From contig CM022298.1 of the NCBI GenBank assembly GCA_011799875.1, forward strand, positions 266,159,757 to 266,223,756: 64,000 nucleotides of DNA, given 5' to 3'. The DNA is from Thinopyrum elongatum (Eukaryota; Streptophyta; Magnoliopsida; Poales; Poaceae). Positions 43,688-57,600 of this stretch are shown here, piece after piece. The translations under genes and the position numbers were made by a program. Each line of letters begins with the position of its first letter. The first letter of the stretch is position 1. The notes below the pieces were generated by a model that made no database searches, was not told the DNA's origin, and saw only the letters and a list, made by a program, of their open reading frames with translations.

Positions 43688-46600
43688 ATGGATGAGTCTA
43701 CGATTGGGAGTATTAGACATAGAGTGCCTATGCTTGATGGAGAGTTCTATAGTGCTTGGAAAAATGAGATGCTTGAGATTTTCAATGAATATAATTTGAA
43801 CAAGTATATTACTAGCCCTTGTGTGCCTCCTATTGATCCCTTGCATCCTACCCCCGATGAGTACCTTGACATGACCCGCAATCTTAGAACTATTAATCTT
43901 GTCATAAGAGGATTGCCTAGAAATTTGCTTGCATGTTTGCCTACATTTGAATGTGCTCATACTATATGGAGATATCTTGAGGAATGCTTTCCAAACTATT
44001 CCTTGAAAAATCTAGAAGAGATTCTTCAAAAGTCCATTGCTTTTCATAAGATGAAACCTAGTGATCCTAAATTTGATGATTGTCTATTTGAGCTTCGTGA
44101 CCTTATGCGTGCCAAAGGAGATGTTGGAGTCATTAGTAGCATCGTCTCACAAGTCATTAGAATTCATAAATATGAACATTGTCATGGTCATAAATCTAAT
44201 GAATCACTCTCTCTAGGTGATGATCAATCACAAGACGATGTTGAACATGGATATTATGATGAGGATGATGATAGTGACTTTGATCTTGATGAGTCAATGA
44301 GACACTTTGGTCTTATGGCTAACCTTCATGGTTACATGGCTGGAGGAGAGGAATGGGTTCTTGATAGTGGATGTACCGATCACATGACCAGAGGCAAGGA
44401 TATGTTTCGAGAGCTTGCTGAACATGATGGTCCCCGAAAGTATGTTACTTTTGGTGATAACTCGAAGGGTAAGGTGGTTGGCCTTGGTAAGGTGGCCATC
44501 TCACATGACAACTCTATCCAAAATGTTATGCTCATTGAATCTCTTGGCTACAATTTACTTTTCGTGTCTAGACTAGCCGATTTTGGTTTCAATGTTCTAT
44601 TCACTGAGATAGATTGCCAAGTGTTTCGAAGAGACAATCATAACATGGTCTTTACCGGTATACGCAGAGGTGATCTATACATTGTTGATTTCACTAAAAG
44701 AGCTCAACCTAGAACTTGCTTAATTGCTAAATCCTCTAAAGGTTGGTTGTGGCATAGAAGGTTAGGTCACATGGGCATGCAAAATCTTGATAAGCTTATT
44801 AGAGGTGATTATATCCTTGGTGTTAAAGATGTCATATTTGACAAGGATAGACTTTGTAGTGCTTGTCAAGCAGGAAAAAAAGTTGGAGGAAGTCATCCCG
44901 TGAAGAACATCATGACCACGAGAAGACCGCTCGAGCTACTTCATATGGATCTTTTTGGTCCCAATGCCTACAAGAGTCTCGGTGGTAACTCATTCGGTTT
45001 GGTCATTGTTGATGATTTTTCAAGATTTACGTGGGTGTTCTTTCTTGATGATAAATCGCAGGTCCAAAAGATCTTCAAGAACTTTGCTAGGAAGGCCCAA
45101 AATCAATTTGAAGTGAAGATCAAGAAGGTTCGGAGTGACAACGGAACGGAGTTCAAGAACGCCAATGTGGATACCTTTCTTGACGAGGAAGGGATTTCAC
45201 ATGAGTTCTCGGCTACGTACACACCTCAACAAAATGGAGTTGTTGAGAGGAAGAACCGGACACTTATTGAGATGGCGAGAACGATGCTTGATGAATACAA
45301 GACGCCAAGACACTTTTGGGCAGAAGCGGTTGAGACAGCATGTCATGCCACAAATCGATTGTATCTTCACAAGCTTCTCGGCAAGATGGCATATAAGCTT
45401 TTCACCGGTAACAAACCCCAAATTGGATACTTTCGAGTATTTGGCTCAAAATGTTACATTCTAGATAAGCATCGTCGTTCAAAATTTGCCCCTAAATCTC
45501 ATGAGGGTTTCCTACTTGGTTATGGCTCAAACTCTCACACTTACCGTGTCTACAACAATTTCACCCGAAAGGTTGAAGAAACGGTAGATGTGAAGTTTGA
45601 TGAATCTAATGGCTCGCAAGTAGAACAATTGCCAATTGATGCAGGAGACAAAGATCCCTCGGAAGCAATTCAAGACTTGTCTATTGGCAAGATTCGACCA
45701 ACGGAGGTGAAGGAGAGTACGTCATCCATTCAAGTGGAAGCCTCAACTTCACGACAAGGTGAACCACAAGTTGACTTGGAGGCTTCCACAAGTGGAACAG
45801 GTCAAGACGAAGGAAACGAGGAAGTGCAACAAGATGAACCTCGTCGACCTCCTTCTCCACCTCCACAAGAGAACAACAACGCCAACAACAATGAAGAAGG
45901 ACAAGAAGAAGAAGACAATGAAGAGGATGTTCCACCCCGACCCAAACAAAAGCTCTCATGAGTTAGAGCAAGAGTCTCAAGAGATCATCCCGTCGAACAA
46001 ATCTTCGATGATATTCAAACCGGGAGAATCACTCGCTCTAAAACTCGTTTGTCTAACTTTTGTGAACATTATTCATTCATTTCTAGTATTGAACCTATGA
46101 AGGTTGAAGAAGCTCTTGATGATCCGGATTGGGTAAACACTATGCATGAAGAGGTACACAATTTCGAGAGGAATCAATTATGGACGTTGGTTGAAAAGTC
46201 CGATGAGAAGCACAATGTCATCGGAACCAAATGGGTGTTTCGGAATAAGCAAGATGAGGATGGACAAGTTGTACGCAACAAGGCCCGTCTCGTCGCTCAA
46301 GGCTACACTCAAGTCGAAGGTATGGACTATGGTGAGATATATGCCCCCGTTGCTAGACTTGAGTCCACACGCATCTTACTTGCTTATGCCAATCATCATG
46401 ATATCACCTTATATCAAATGGACATTAAAAGTGCTTTTCTAAATGGTGAAATTGAGAAGGAGGTCTATGTTAAACAGCCTCCCGGCTTTGTTAATCCCAA
46501 GAAACCTGATCATGTTTACAAACTTCACAAAGCTCTTTATGGTCTTAAACAAGCCCCTAGAGCATGGTATAAATGCTTGACCAAGTTTCTTATTGAAAAA

Positions 46601-47625
46601 TGCTTTGAAATTGGGAAGATTGATTCTACACTTTTTACAAAAAGGGTTAATGGTGAATTGTTTGTGTGCCAAATTTATGTGGATGATATCATATTTGGTT
46701 CGACTAACCCTCATTTTAGTGAAAAGTTTGGAAGGCTAATGTCGGAGAAGTTTGAGATGTCTATGATGAGTGAACTCAAATTCGTTCTTGGTTTGCAAAT
46801 CAAGCAAACTAAGAAGGTACCTTTGTCTCTCAAACAAAGTATACCAAGGACTTATTCAAGAAGTTCAATATGCAAGAAAGCAAAGGTATGAAAACACCCA
46901 TGCCTACTAGTGGACATCTTGACTTGACTAAGGATGGCAAACCGGTTGACCAAAAGGTTTACCGCTCTATGATTGGTTCATTGTTATATCTATGTGCCTC
47001 CTGTCCCGATATTATGCTAAGTGTGTGCATGTGTGCACGATATCAAGCGGGCCCTAAAGAATGTCATCTTAAGGCTGTGAAAAGGATAGTGAGATACTTA
47101 ATTCATACACCAAATTTTGGCATTTGGTATCCGAGGTCTTCTTTTGATCTTGTTGGCTACTCCGATTTGGACTATGCCGGTGACAAGGTCGATAGAAAGT
47201 CCACTTCGGGTACTTGTCAATTTCTTGGTAGATCTCTTGTGTCTTGGTAGTCCAAGAAACAAAACTCAGAATCCTTATCCACCGCCGAAGCGGAATACAT
47301 TGCCGCTGGATCATGTTGTGCTCAATTACTTTGGATGACCCAAACCCTTAAGGATTATGGGATATATGTGAAACATGTTCCATTGCTTTGTGATAATGAA
47401 AGTGCTATTAAGATTGCTCACAATCCCGTGCAACATTCTCGAACTAAGCATATTGAAGTTCGTCGTCATTTCATTCGAGATCATGTTGCTAAAGGTGACA
47501 TCGATCTTAAGCATGTTCGTATCGATAAGCAATTGGCGGACATATTCACCAAACCGCTTGATGAGAAAGTATTTTGCCGTTTGAGAGGAGAATTGAACAT
47601 CATTGATGCCTCAAACTTGGAGTAG
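43688..47625 (+). pseudogene. Sirevirus gag-pol, copy 2, three lesions
   Basis: The ATG at 43688 opens MDESTIGSIRHRVPMLDG, then a copia Gag (UBN2-type) domain to about residue 160. A short acidic linker leads straight into the protease motif DSGCTDHM. I see no CCHC zinc knuckle between them, so gag seems internally shortened. Integrase (WHRRLGH, HMDLFGP, RSDNGTEF, GVVERKN), RT (YVDDI) and RNase H (TKPLDEKVF near the end) follow. Breaks relative to copy 1 are TGA at 45959-45961 (CGA in copy 1, a CpG C-to-T change), a one-base deletion near 46813-46820, and TAG at 47248-47250. Between lesions the frames are otherwise continuous. Confidence 0.88.
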
Positions 47626-49605
47626 GAACTCCATTTGGATACATGCAAGGCATGAGCCTTTTGTGACTAATCCTTGATATTTCTCTTATGATGATGATCA
47701 TATGTCTTGGATCAATTTTTGGTACCCTTGCATGTTATGTAACCCTTGTAGGTACTTGGATGAGCCCAAATCTATGAGATTGCAAGTCACTCACATCTTG
47801 AGCAATCTCAACATCACCAAGTTCCTATGATATGGTTGTTGATTTCAAGGAAGCATGAATCCACTCAACATATCCTTTTTGACTATCTCAATTGGTATCT
47901 AGTTTCATGATTGTCATTTTGGATACACAGTTGCTTTTCCTTGCAAGACTAACCCATGTAGGAAGATGGACTCAAACTCCAAGTGGTGCTCCCAACTCAT
48001 GATGGACTACATCAACTTTGAGCATCCAACATAAGTTCAACTACATGATCAAGATCAACACCACCCAAGGTATCTTATCCCATCTTAGAGAAGCTTTACA
48101 CCAAGTCGTGGGTCAAAGCAACTCAACAAGATGAGAATACATCAAAATGCTTAAACGAAAAATGGTAACCCCATTTTGAGCTTAAACGATGAGTATGACC
48201 TATGATCAAGTGATCTCACTTGACTCCTAAGTCAATATACTCTAACATAGGTGACTTTGTCGCCGACCCCTTCTAGATGAAGTTCTCTAGAGTTTCCTTG
48301 TTCACTTACTTTGTGTTCTTGCATATATTTCTTGCTATCTTGTTCCCCTTATTTTTTATTAAAAAAAACTTCTTCATCTTAATCTTTTTTCTGCTTTTCT
48401 TTCTGTATCAAATTCCTTGCAAATCTTTCAGATAATTCATTGCAAATCCTTGAGTGATTTAACTTGCCTAGTGAGCTGAGTTGACAAAATTTGTCCTCTG
48501 CTTTGAACTCGGACGCACCGATCCAAGCCTATCGGCTAGACCGAACTACAAGAATACCTTGTAGATAGTTCATCGATACAACCGACGCGGACTAACCCAG
48601 TCTGACCGATATGCATCATTCATGACACTGCCAACTCGGTGTCACCGATGAAAACAGGTCGGCGTTACCGATTTCACTGCTGAGAAAACTTTTTGTCATT
48701 GCATATTTCATTTCTTCTCCAGCTCCACTCAATGATTCTTATCCTCTACCCGCATATTAAACTACATGAAGCTTTGTAGTATGTCTCAAGGATCAAACCT
48801 ATTTGACTCATGCTCTAGAAGATCCCTTCTTCGAAATTGATGTCAAAGGGGGAGAGAGAGAACATCAAAGCTTATCACATGGGAGAGAGAGAGTACATCT
48901 TAGCTTCTCTAGATGCTTGTTAACAATAGAGGAGAGAAGTCACATGTCTTTAAGAGGGGAAAGACATGTTGATATATGGTTGTTTGTTTCATGCTCTATT
49001 TTTTTTCTTGCTCTGATTTTCTCTTACCCTACCTTCTCCCATTATCCAATATCAGATTTAGGGGAAAAAAGAGTCCATATCTAGGGAAGAAAATCTCTAG
49101 AATTCATTGCATACCTTTAATCTTTGGGGACATGTCTACATCCAGATGAAGTACTAAGTACTCACCCATTACATGTCATCCCAGTCTTGGTACTTTTGTG
49201 GTCTCCTGAAATTGCTTTGTCTAGAGTGTTCTTAGGTTATCTAACCCTGTTTTCTCAAGTTCATCTCTTCCAAAGCCAGCTCAAGACCACAAGGTAAGTA
49301 TATGCATCACACTCATATACATGATGATCTCTTGCTGATGTACATATTGTTTGCAAGAAGGATTCATGAACATGAAGGTACACTTATCTTATCTACATCA
49401 TTTGCTCTGATGCATATAGCCAAGATACATGTAACTCATTGCTTGCTCTGACATGCTTATGCATTCACATGATCTTACATTCTATCTTTACATGATTGCA
49501 TACATGTAGGGGGAGCCTATGCATGTTACATGTCTTTCCAAAGCTTTACTTGTTATTCTTCATTTCTTTTATCTGAAGCTTTGATGTATGTTGTCATCAA
49601 TTACC
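47626..49605 (+). other. Sirevirus 3' noncoding region, copy 2
   Basis: Collinear with 8425-10322. It has several purine tracts (near 48846, 48952, 49062 and 49509) before the main tract, a Sirevirus trait. No env-like frame survives. Confidence 0.7.
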
Positions 49606-49619
49606 AAAAAGGGGGAGAT
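49606..49619 (+). promoter_or_regulatory. Sirevirus polypurine tract, copy 2
   Basis: AAAAAGGGGGAGAT directly before the 3' LTR, identical to copy 1. Confidence 0.88.
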
Positions 49620-51219
49620 TGAAAGCACAAGTGCTCCCTGGGTGATTTTGGTAATTAATGTCAACATATCTCTTGTTGGACTAATATTTTCACCTAGTGT
49701 ATTTCAGATAAGTTCAACAATGGCATGGCAAGGACAAGAGGATGAGGAACCCCTTCAAAATGCTAAGGACAAAGATTGGCTCAAGCTCAAGACTCTTCAT
49801 TTCTATTTTAGTGATCCAAGATCACATTGAGTCCATAGGAAAGCCAATACTTTTAAAAGGGGATGAGGTGTTGCTTAATGGTCTACTTGCTCAAAGTGCT
49901 TAGTGACATTGCTCCAAAACCCTCAGCCACTTTCTCATTTCCACATATGTCCAAAACCCAAAGTCAAACTCGGCCACACCGATTTGATCTATCCGGCGCC
50001 ACCGAGTTCATTTGTCATAGCCATTGCCAGAAACCCTAGACAATTCTGTCTCACTGATACGGATCTCGGTCTCATCAAGATGGCCTTGCAAACTCTCTGT
50101 TGCCTATTGTAATTATTTCGGTCTCACCAAGATGTGCAATCGGTCCCACCGAGTTTGCCTGACCAACTCTCTGTTTGCTCATTGCTGAAATCGGTCTCAC
50201 CGAGTTCATGCAATCAGTCTCACCGAGATGAGGTTTTGCCCTAAGCCCTAGCACATCGGTCCCACCGAGTTGATCATATTGGTCCCACCAAGATTCCTAA
50301 CATTCACATTTTGAACTAAATCGGTCGCACCGAGTTCTTCTATTCGGTCTGACCGAGTTGGGTCAAATGTGTATAACGGTTGGATTTTGTGTGGAGGCTA
50401 TATATACCCCTCCACCCCCTTCTCCATTAGAGAGAGAGCCATCAGAACGTGCCTACACTTCCAGTACTCATTTTCTAAGGGAGAACCACCTACTCATGTG
50501 TTGAGACCAAGACATTCCAATCCTACCACAAGAATCTTGATCTCTAGCCTTCCCCAAGTTGCTTTCCACTCAAATCATCTTTCCACCATAGCCAAATCTG
50601 TGAGAGAGAGAGTTGAGTGTTGGGGAGACTATCATTTGAAGCACAAGAGCAAGGAGTTCATCATCTACACACCATCTATTACCTTTTGGAGAGTGGTGTC
50701 TCCTAGATTGGTTAGGTGTCGCTTGGGAGCCTTCGACAAGATTGTGGAGTTGAACCAAGAAGTTTGTAAGGGCAAGGAGATCGCCTACTTCATGAAGATC
50801 TACCCGAGTGAGGCAAGTCCTTCGTGGGCGATGGCCATGGTGGGATAGACAAGGTTGCTTCTTCATGGACCCTTCGTGGGTGGAGCCCTCCGTGGACTCG
50901 CGCAACCGTTACCCTTCATGGGTTGAAGTCTCCATCAACGTGGACGTACGATAGCACCATCTATCGGAACCATGCCAAAAATCTCCGTGTATACATTGCG
51001 TTTGCACACTCCAATCTCATCCCTTTACTTTCTTGCAACTAGCATGCTTTACTCTTTCCGCTGCTTATACTCTTGCCATGCTTGCTTGAAATGTATTGTG
51101 AATGCTTAAACTTGTGCTAAAAACTCCACCTCAACTTAAAGAACTTAAAAACTGCTACTTTTGCTTGTTGAGGGTCTAATCACCCCCCCTCCTCTAGACA
51201 CCTCTTCTCGATCCTTTCA
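49620..51219 (+). repeat. 3' LTR of Sirevirus copy 2 (1600 bp)
   Basis: TGAAAGCACAAGTGCTCC to GATCCTTTCA. TATA box TATATATA at 50399-50406. It carries the TCGGTCTCACCGA-type palindrome cluster at about 49975-50360, with more decayed copies than the 5' LTR. Confidence 0.92.
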
Positions 51220-51956
51220 CCACCCTCCCCCTCCCCCTCCCCTAGCAGTAGTGCTGGTCACCCACCAGCGCTACTGCTACACATAGCGGCCACCTTTTCC
51301 CTCCCCACCCTCCCCTCCCCCTCCCCCTCCCCTTTCCCCTCTCCCCTTTCCCCTCTCCCTTCCTCACTTAGTTCTTCCTTCTCCTACCTCTCTTCTCTCC
51401 CCATTAATGCCCCCATTCACGATCTCCTCCATTAATGACCTCTCTTTATTTCTCTGTAGCTTCTTCTTCTCACTTTAATTTATTTGTCTCTCCCTCCTTC
51501 TCTTCCCCACTCATGCCTTTTATCTCACTAGCTAGCTTTCCCTCCCTCTTCACTAGTTAGGTAGAGCATCTCCTTCCAACTAGATCTACCATGCATCTTT
51601 GTCCTACTACTTTCGATCCCTAGCTAGATAGCGGCATCGGCCATCTACGCGTGTGTGCTCGATCCCTCTCTCGGGACGATAGGTGAGTAAAAAGTTGTGC
51701 TTTGCAAGAATGGAAATATTTGTGTTTGCGCTATGATGGTGGGAATGTACGTGTGGCATGAGTTGCCGCCTATGTGTATTTGTCGGATCGTGCGTGACAT
51801 GAGTTGCTTATGTTTTGCCGAAATGTTGATTTATTTCCGTTTCGGTGAATTTCGGGCAAACTCTATATGTCCTATTTTTAGGGAAGGCCATGCCGAATTT
51901 TTGTATGACTTTGATATATGCATATATATGCATGCATGGTAATAATTCTTTTGCTT
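51220..51956 (+). other. CACTA 5' region: subterminal repeats, CT-rich tract, probable leader
   Basis: The CACTA resumes with AGCAGTAGTGCTGG and GCGCTACTGCTAC motifs (51243-51280), then a C/T-rich low-complexity tract (about 51285-51370). The sequence to 51956 is a likely transposase promoter and 5' leader with intron-like stretches; no coding frame is supported. Confidence 0.55.
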
Positions 51957-53877
51957 ATTATACCGCGTAGGCAATTAATCATGAAGCTCAGTGGAAGGGT
52001 GATGGAAATATGGTTACGATCCGCGGTGCAAGACATGTATTCAAATAACCGGACTGGGATTATATGTCCATGTAGAAAATGCAAACTAATCATCATCTTG
52101 GACCCCTTTGACCGTGGCAGTTTGAAGGTGCACCTGCTCATGCATGGTTTCATGGATGGCTATACTCAGTGGATAATTGAAGATGATGATGAGGATGTCC
52201 ACATGGCAGGCAATAACGACATGGGGCTAGACGAAGAGATGACCGATGCTGATGGACCCGAAGACGAGGGCGCAGGATAGGGCGGCAGAGAAGAGGCCAT
52301 ACACGATGGGGAAGAGGGCGCCGTACACGGAGGAGAATAGGTCGGACACGACGGAGAAGAGGCGGATACCGCAGTCTTCGACACGACTAAGTTCAGTCAT
52401 GTAGGACCCTCATGTTCGAGACCTGCTTCGCAAGAATACGACTAGCGACAGAGCCGCTTCTAGAGAGTAGGCCAAGCTGGCGCAACTGGAGGTAGACTTG
52501 AAGACTCCATTGTATGATTGTTGCGATCTCGAGGTGACCCGCTTGAGTTTCATGCTCGAACTTCTAAAGACGAAGGCCTAAAACAAATGGATAGATGCAA
52601 GCCTCATTGAGCATTTAAAGTATCTACATAATAAAGTTCTTCCTGCAGGGAACCTGTGTCCTAGAAGATCGTGTGCCCTCCTGATCTGCCCCACATTAGA
52701 TACTATGCATGCATCAACGATTGCATCATCTATCGAAAGGAGCACGCGGAAAAAATGAGCTGTCCGGTGTGCAATGCTTCTCGATACTAGAAGGCCAGGA
52801 AGAAATCTCCTCGAAAAGTTGTATGGTACTTACCGATCACTCCGCATCTGCAGCATTATTTCGTAGATCCTAAGGAATCAAAGCTCATGTGCTTGCACGC
52901 GGAGAGGGTGAAGCCCGATAACAGAGATGATCCAAAGCTGAGACACCTCGCGGATGCTAGCCAGTGGTGAGCATTCAACGCGGAATATGGATATTTCACA
53001 GATGATGCAAGGAACATCATACTTTGCGCGAGTACCGATGGCATGAATCCATTTGGCAACCAGAACACCAACCATAGCACATGGCCCGTGTTTGTATGTA
53101 TGTACAACTTCCCCCCTGGTTGTGCATGAAGTCAAAGTACATACACATGAGCATGCTGATTCAAGGGCCGAAACAATCGGGAAATAATATTAATATGTAT
53201 CTGGGGCTACTGAAAGAGGAGTTATACACGTTATGGAAAACATCGGCCAAGACATGGGACACCAGCAAAGGCGACCATTTCTATATGAGAGTCGCGCTGA
53301 TAACGACGATGCACGACTATCTCAGTTACGGATATGTCATAGGTCAGGTGTTCCACGGATATTGCGGATGCACCCGATGCATGGATGATACAACGTCTCA
53401 GCAGCTAATGAAAGATGGTGGGTCTGGGAAAATCGTGTACATGTGGCATGGAAGATGGCTCGAGAAGGATGACCCATGGAGAAACCGTGGAGATCTTTTG
53501 AATTGTGAGGTTGAGCATCGAGGACCTCCACGTAAGAGGAGCGGAGCCGAAATTGATGAGCTGTTGAAAAACTGGGAATAGTGCCCCGCGCCGGGAAAGA
53601 TGAAAAAGGCACCGGAGCCGCTTCTGAAGGTATGGAAGACCAGGTCTGTTTTCTAGGGCTTGGAGTACTGGCCCAACCTCGACACGCCTCATTGCCTTGA
53701 TCAAATGCATATCACAAAGAATGTCCTTGAGAGCTTGCTTGCGACAGTGATGAACATGCCGGATAAGACCAAGGATGGGCCAAAGGCAAGAAGAGACTTG
53801 GAAGATTTGAACATCAGGGTATATCTCCACATGCCATCCCGTAAAAAGTCCGAGGAGATGGATACGGAGGTGGGGGA
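51957..53877 (+). pseudogene. CACTA TNP2-type transposase, broken and truncated
   Basis: A transposase-associated domain is visible at about 51980-52180 (NRTGIICPCRKCKL, then LKVHLLMHGFMDGYTQWI). The Transposase_21/TNP2 core follows in pieces: CPVCNASR near 52760, WYLPITPHLQHYF near 52825, DGMNPFGNQNTNHSTWPV near 53040, KYIHMSMLIQGPKQSGNNI near 53137, VFHGYCGCTRCMDD near 53350, then LDQMHITKNVLESLL near 53695. TNP2 cuts and pastes CACTA elements. Several frameshifts and stops separate these blocks, including a frame change near 53125 and stops at about 53579 and 53655. The sequence ends at the Fatima insertion, so the C-terminus is missing here. Confidence 0.82.
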
Positions 53878-54344
53878 TGAGGGAGTCCTGGATTAGGGGG
53901 TCCTCGAGTGTCCGGTCTATTCAATATGGGTTGGACTGATGGGCCGTGAAGATAAAGCAGAAGACCATCCCCCGTATCCGGGTAGGACTCCTATATGCGT
54001 GGACGGCAAGTTTGGTGTCCGGATGTATTATTTCCTTCTTCTATAAACCGACTCTGTACAACCCTAGGCCCCTCCGGTGTGTATATAAACCGGAGGGTTT
54101 AGTCCATAGAGGCAATCAGAATAATCATAGGCTAGACAGTTAGGGTTTAGCCATTACGATCTCGAGGTAGATCAACTCTTGTAACCCCTATACTCATCGA
54201 ATACAATCAAGCAGGACGTAGGGTTTTACCTCCATTAAGAGGGCCCGAACCTGGGTAAACATCGTGTCCCTATTGTCCATTGTTACCATCGATCCTCAGA
54301 CAGGCAGCTTGGGATCCCCTACCTGAGATCTGCCAGTTTTGACA
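53878..54344 (+). repeat. 5' LTR of the Fatima-type element (467 bp)
   Basis: TGAGGGAGTCC to TTTTGACA. TATA box TATATAAA at 54082-54089. The same order of blocks recurs from 63625. Confidence 0.88.
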
Positions 54345-54684
54345 CCGACATTGGTGCTTTCATTAAGAGTTCCGTTGTGTTGTCGATAGAAGAATCGATG
54401 CTCGCCTCGTTCTTGATAACGATGCTGTTTCCGTGGAGACTTTTCTCCCTGGTCAACTCTTTGTGTTTGGCGGCTTCACGCTACGTGCCAACTCGACCGG
54501 CCACCTTGAGCAGGTCGACAGCTACGCCCCTGGTCACCAGATCAGGTTTGGAAGCTTGAACTACATCGCCGATATCCAAGGAGATCTAATCTTCTAGGGG
54601 TTTACGGCCTCGTCCGTCGCTCCCCACCCATACAAAGAAGGCCCTTCGGATCCGCTATTAGATCCCGTCCCGGGATCGACTATC
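54345..54684 (+). other. Primer binding site and leader of the Fatima-type element
   Basis: TTGGTGCTTTCATTAAGAG at 54351 is the presumed primer binding site of this family; I have not matched it to a tRNA. The rest is an untranslated leader up to the gag ATG. Confidence 0.6.
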
Positions 54685-57600
54685 ATGCCCGCCCAGACCC
54701 TAGATCTGGAGCGGGACACTTCGTCCGAACACCGGGGGGTAGACCCCGCCGGACTTTCTCCTATTGCGGAGCTTCTAGTCGGAGACCCAGATGCAACCAT
54801 GCCGTTGGCGGACCCGGAGTCAAACGGGACTCTCCCCGTCATCGGGAAGCCGGATTCGCCTCTGGACGTCAACTCCGAACTCTCGAGGTCTGCGTCTATC
54901 GAGCTTGGTCAAGTGGTTACTACCGAACATAGCTCTGCAGATCCTCAGATGCATGTCCAGCTTTCACTCTTAAACGAAACACTGGACCTAATGCGATCTC
55001 CCGCCATCACGGAAGTATCACCTCTGAACTACGCCCAGCTTGAACCGAGGGCTGAGAGCAGGGAATTTTGCATCCCACACACCACCCACTTAATAGCCAC
55101 TGTCGAGGATTTAACCAACATGCTAGACTACGCCTCCGAAGACATCGATGGTATGGACGATGATGTTGGAGTTGAACCAGGCCAAAACCCGCCCATCACT
55201 GGGCGTTGGACGGCCACTTCTACTTATGATGTATACATGGTGGACACGCCTGAAAAGAAGGACGACGATGGCACTGAAGATCCAGATGAGAAGGAGCCCA
55301 TTGACGAACCACCAAAGCGCCAACGTCAGCGGCGCCGCCCACGATCGCGTCGGGCAAGGGAAAGCAATACCGGCACTGGAGATAATGACACTCCGGACAA
55401 CGCCGAAGACTCCGACTACCCCGCTGAGCCTGCGTTCGAGCAGGACGAGAGGGAAGAGGGTCAAGTCAACCCCGGCGAACTTGCCGATCACGGGGATTCG
55501 GAAGATAGTAACTACTTACCTGTCTTCGAAGAGGATATTAGCCTCGGTGACGAAGATTTCATCGTCCTAGAGGAACCCCTCGAACAAGAAGGCTTCAAGC
55601 GACGGCTGATCGCCACTGCACGGAGCCTGAAAAGGAAACAGCAGCAGATTCAAGCCGAAAAGGATACGCTCAACGACAGATGGACTAAGGACCTGGCCAC
55701 CGAAGAGGGATACGGCTATGAGCGCCAAACAAAGAGTTATCCTAAGCGCAGGCTCCTGCCACAATTCGACGAGGAGGCCTTTGAGCCAATACTGTCAAAA
55801 TACAATCATGCTGATCAGCCGGACCGACCACCACGTGGACGGGATAAAACGGCCAATTATGCCGAACACCAGCCCGCGCCCCCTCATAACAGAGGCAAGG
55901 AAGTAGCGGCTCCGCGCTACACGTACGACCTACGTCAGGACCTGACCAATAGAGCCAGCCAGACCAGATCCATCTATGGATCAAGAGGACGTGCCCCCAC
56001 ACGAGATGACGGCCATCAAGCCTGGCATGACAAACCTAACCAAGTCCGGGGTCAGCACCAGACACAGGTGTCATCCGAACTCCATCACGATGTCGCCCGG
56101 TACAGAGGTGCCGCACACCCCATGTGCTTTACCAATGAGGTAATGCAGCACCAATTTCGGGAAGGGTTTAAACCCGTGAAAATCGAGCAATACGATGGAA
56201 CGATGGATCCCGCCGTATGGATTGAAGATTTTCTTCTCCACATTCACATGGCTCGCGGAGATGATCTCCACGCCATTAAATACCTCCCTCTAAAGCTGAA
56301 AGGACCAGCATGGCACTGGTTGAATAGCCTCCCAGAGAACTCCATTGGAAGTTGGGAAGATTTAGAGGATGCTTTTCGGGACAACTTTCAGGGCACTTAT
56401 GTCCGGCCACCGAACGCTGATGACTTGAGTCACATAGTCCAGCAACCTGGAGAGTCAGCTCGCAAACTTTGGAATCGGTTCTTAATTAAAAAGAACCAAA
56501 TCGTGGACTGTCCGGACGCCGAAGCCCTAGCGGCATTTAAGCACAGCGTCCGTGACGAATGGCTTGCCCGACACCTTGGTCAGGAAAAGCCAAAGACTAT
56601 GGCAGCTCTTACTACACTCATGACCCGCTTCTGCGCGGGTGAAGATAGCTGGCTGGCTCGTAGAAGCAACAGTACCAGCGACCCCGGCACCTCTGAGGCC
56701 AGGGATGGCAATGGAAGGCCACGACGCAGCAAAAGCAAGCGCCGGAACAACAACGATGAAACAGAGGATACGGCAGTAAACGCCGGATTCAGTGGCTCTA
56801 AACCCGGTCAGCGGAAGAAGCCATTCAAAGGTACTAGGGACGGTCCATCCAACTTGGACAAGATACTGGATCGACCCTGCCAGATTCATGGCACCCCTGA
56901 CAAGCCTGCCAACCACACCAATAGAAACTGTTGGGTTTTCAAACAGACCGGTAAATTAAACACCAAACATAAGGGGAAAGAACCTCCAAGCGAGGACGAT
57001 GATGAGCCTCGCCCACCACGCACCGGGGGACAGAAACAGTTCCCCCCCCCCCCCGAGGTAAAAACGGTGAACATGATCTACGTCACCCACATCCCCAAGA
57101 GGGAGCGCAAACGCGCGTTAAGGGACGTCTACGCCATAGAGCATGTCGCCCCAAAATTCAACCCATGGTCGGCTTGTCCGATTACCTTTGATCGCAGGGA
57201 CCACCCAACCAGTATCCGTCATGGAGGTTCGGCGGCCCTGGTACTCGATCCTATCATTGACGGATACCATCTTACTAGAGTCCTTATGGACGGCGGCAGC
57301 AGCCTCAACTTGCTCTACCAGGATACTGTCCGTAAGATGGGTATCGACCCGTCAAGAATCAAACCTAGCAACACTACCTTTAAGGGAGTGATACCTGGCG
57401 TGGAGGCCCGCTGCACGGGCTCCTTAACACTGGAAGTCGTATTCGGCTCTCCAGATAACTTCCGAAGTGAAGACTTGCTCTTCGACATCGTCCCTTTTCG
57501 CAGTGGTTATCATGCACTGCTCGGACGAACGGCCTTCGCTCGCTTTAATGCGGTCCCACACTATGCTTATCTGAAGCTCAAAATGCCTGGACCTCGTGGC

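Larger units (their letters stand above)
42058..51219 (+). mobile_element. Complete Maximus-like Sirevirus (copia), copy 2, 9162 bp, target duplication CCACC
   Basis: 5' LTR 42058-43632, primer binding site 43635, gag-pol 43688-47625, polypurine tract 49606-49619, 3' LTR 49620-51219. The 5-bp CCACC flanks both ends (42053-42057 and 51220-51224), which defines the insertion exactly. It sits within the subterminal region of the CACTA. Pol is close to that of copy 1 (most residues identical by eye) but has three lesions, so it could move only with help from another copy. Confidence 0.93.
41648..53877 (+). mobile_element. CACTA (En/Spm) transposon with TNP2 remnants, carrying a nested Sirevirus and cut by Fatima
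   Basis: The left terminus is CACTACTAGGAGAAA at 41648, inserted in the Athila ORF; the preceding ATA (41645-41647) may be the 3-bp target duplication. Subterminal repeats of the TAGCAGTAGCGCTGG type in both orientations fill 41680-42050. After the Sirevirus (42058-51219) they continue at 51240-51290. A decayed TNP2-type transposase follows until Fatima interrupts at 53878. The right terminus is outside the window. Confidence 0.85.
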
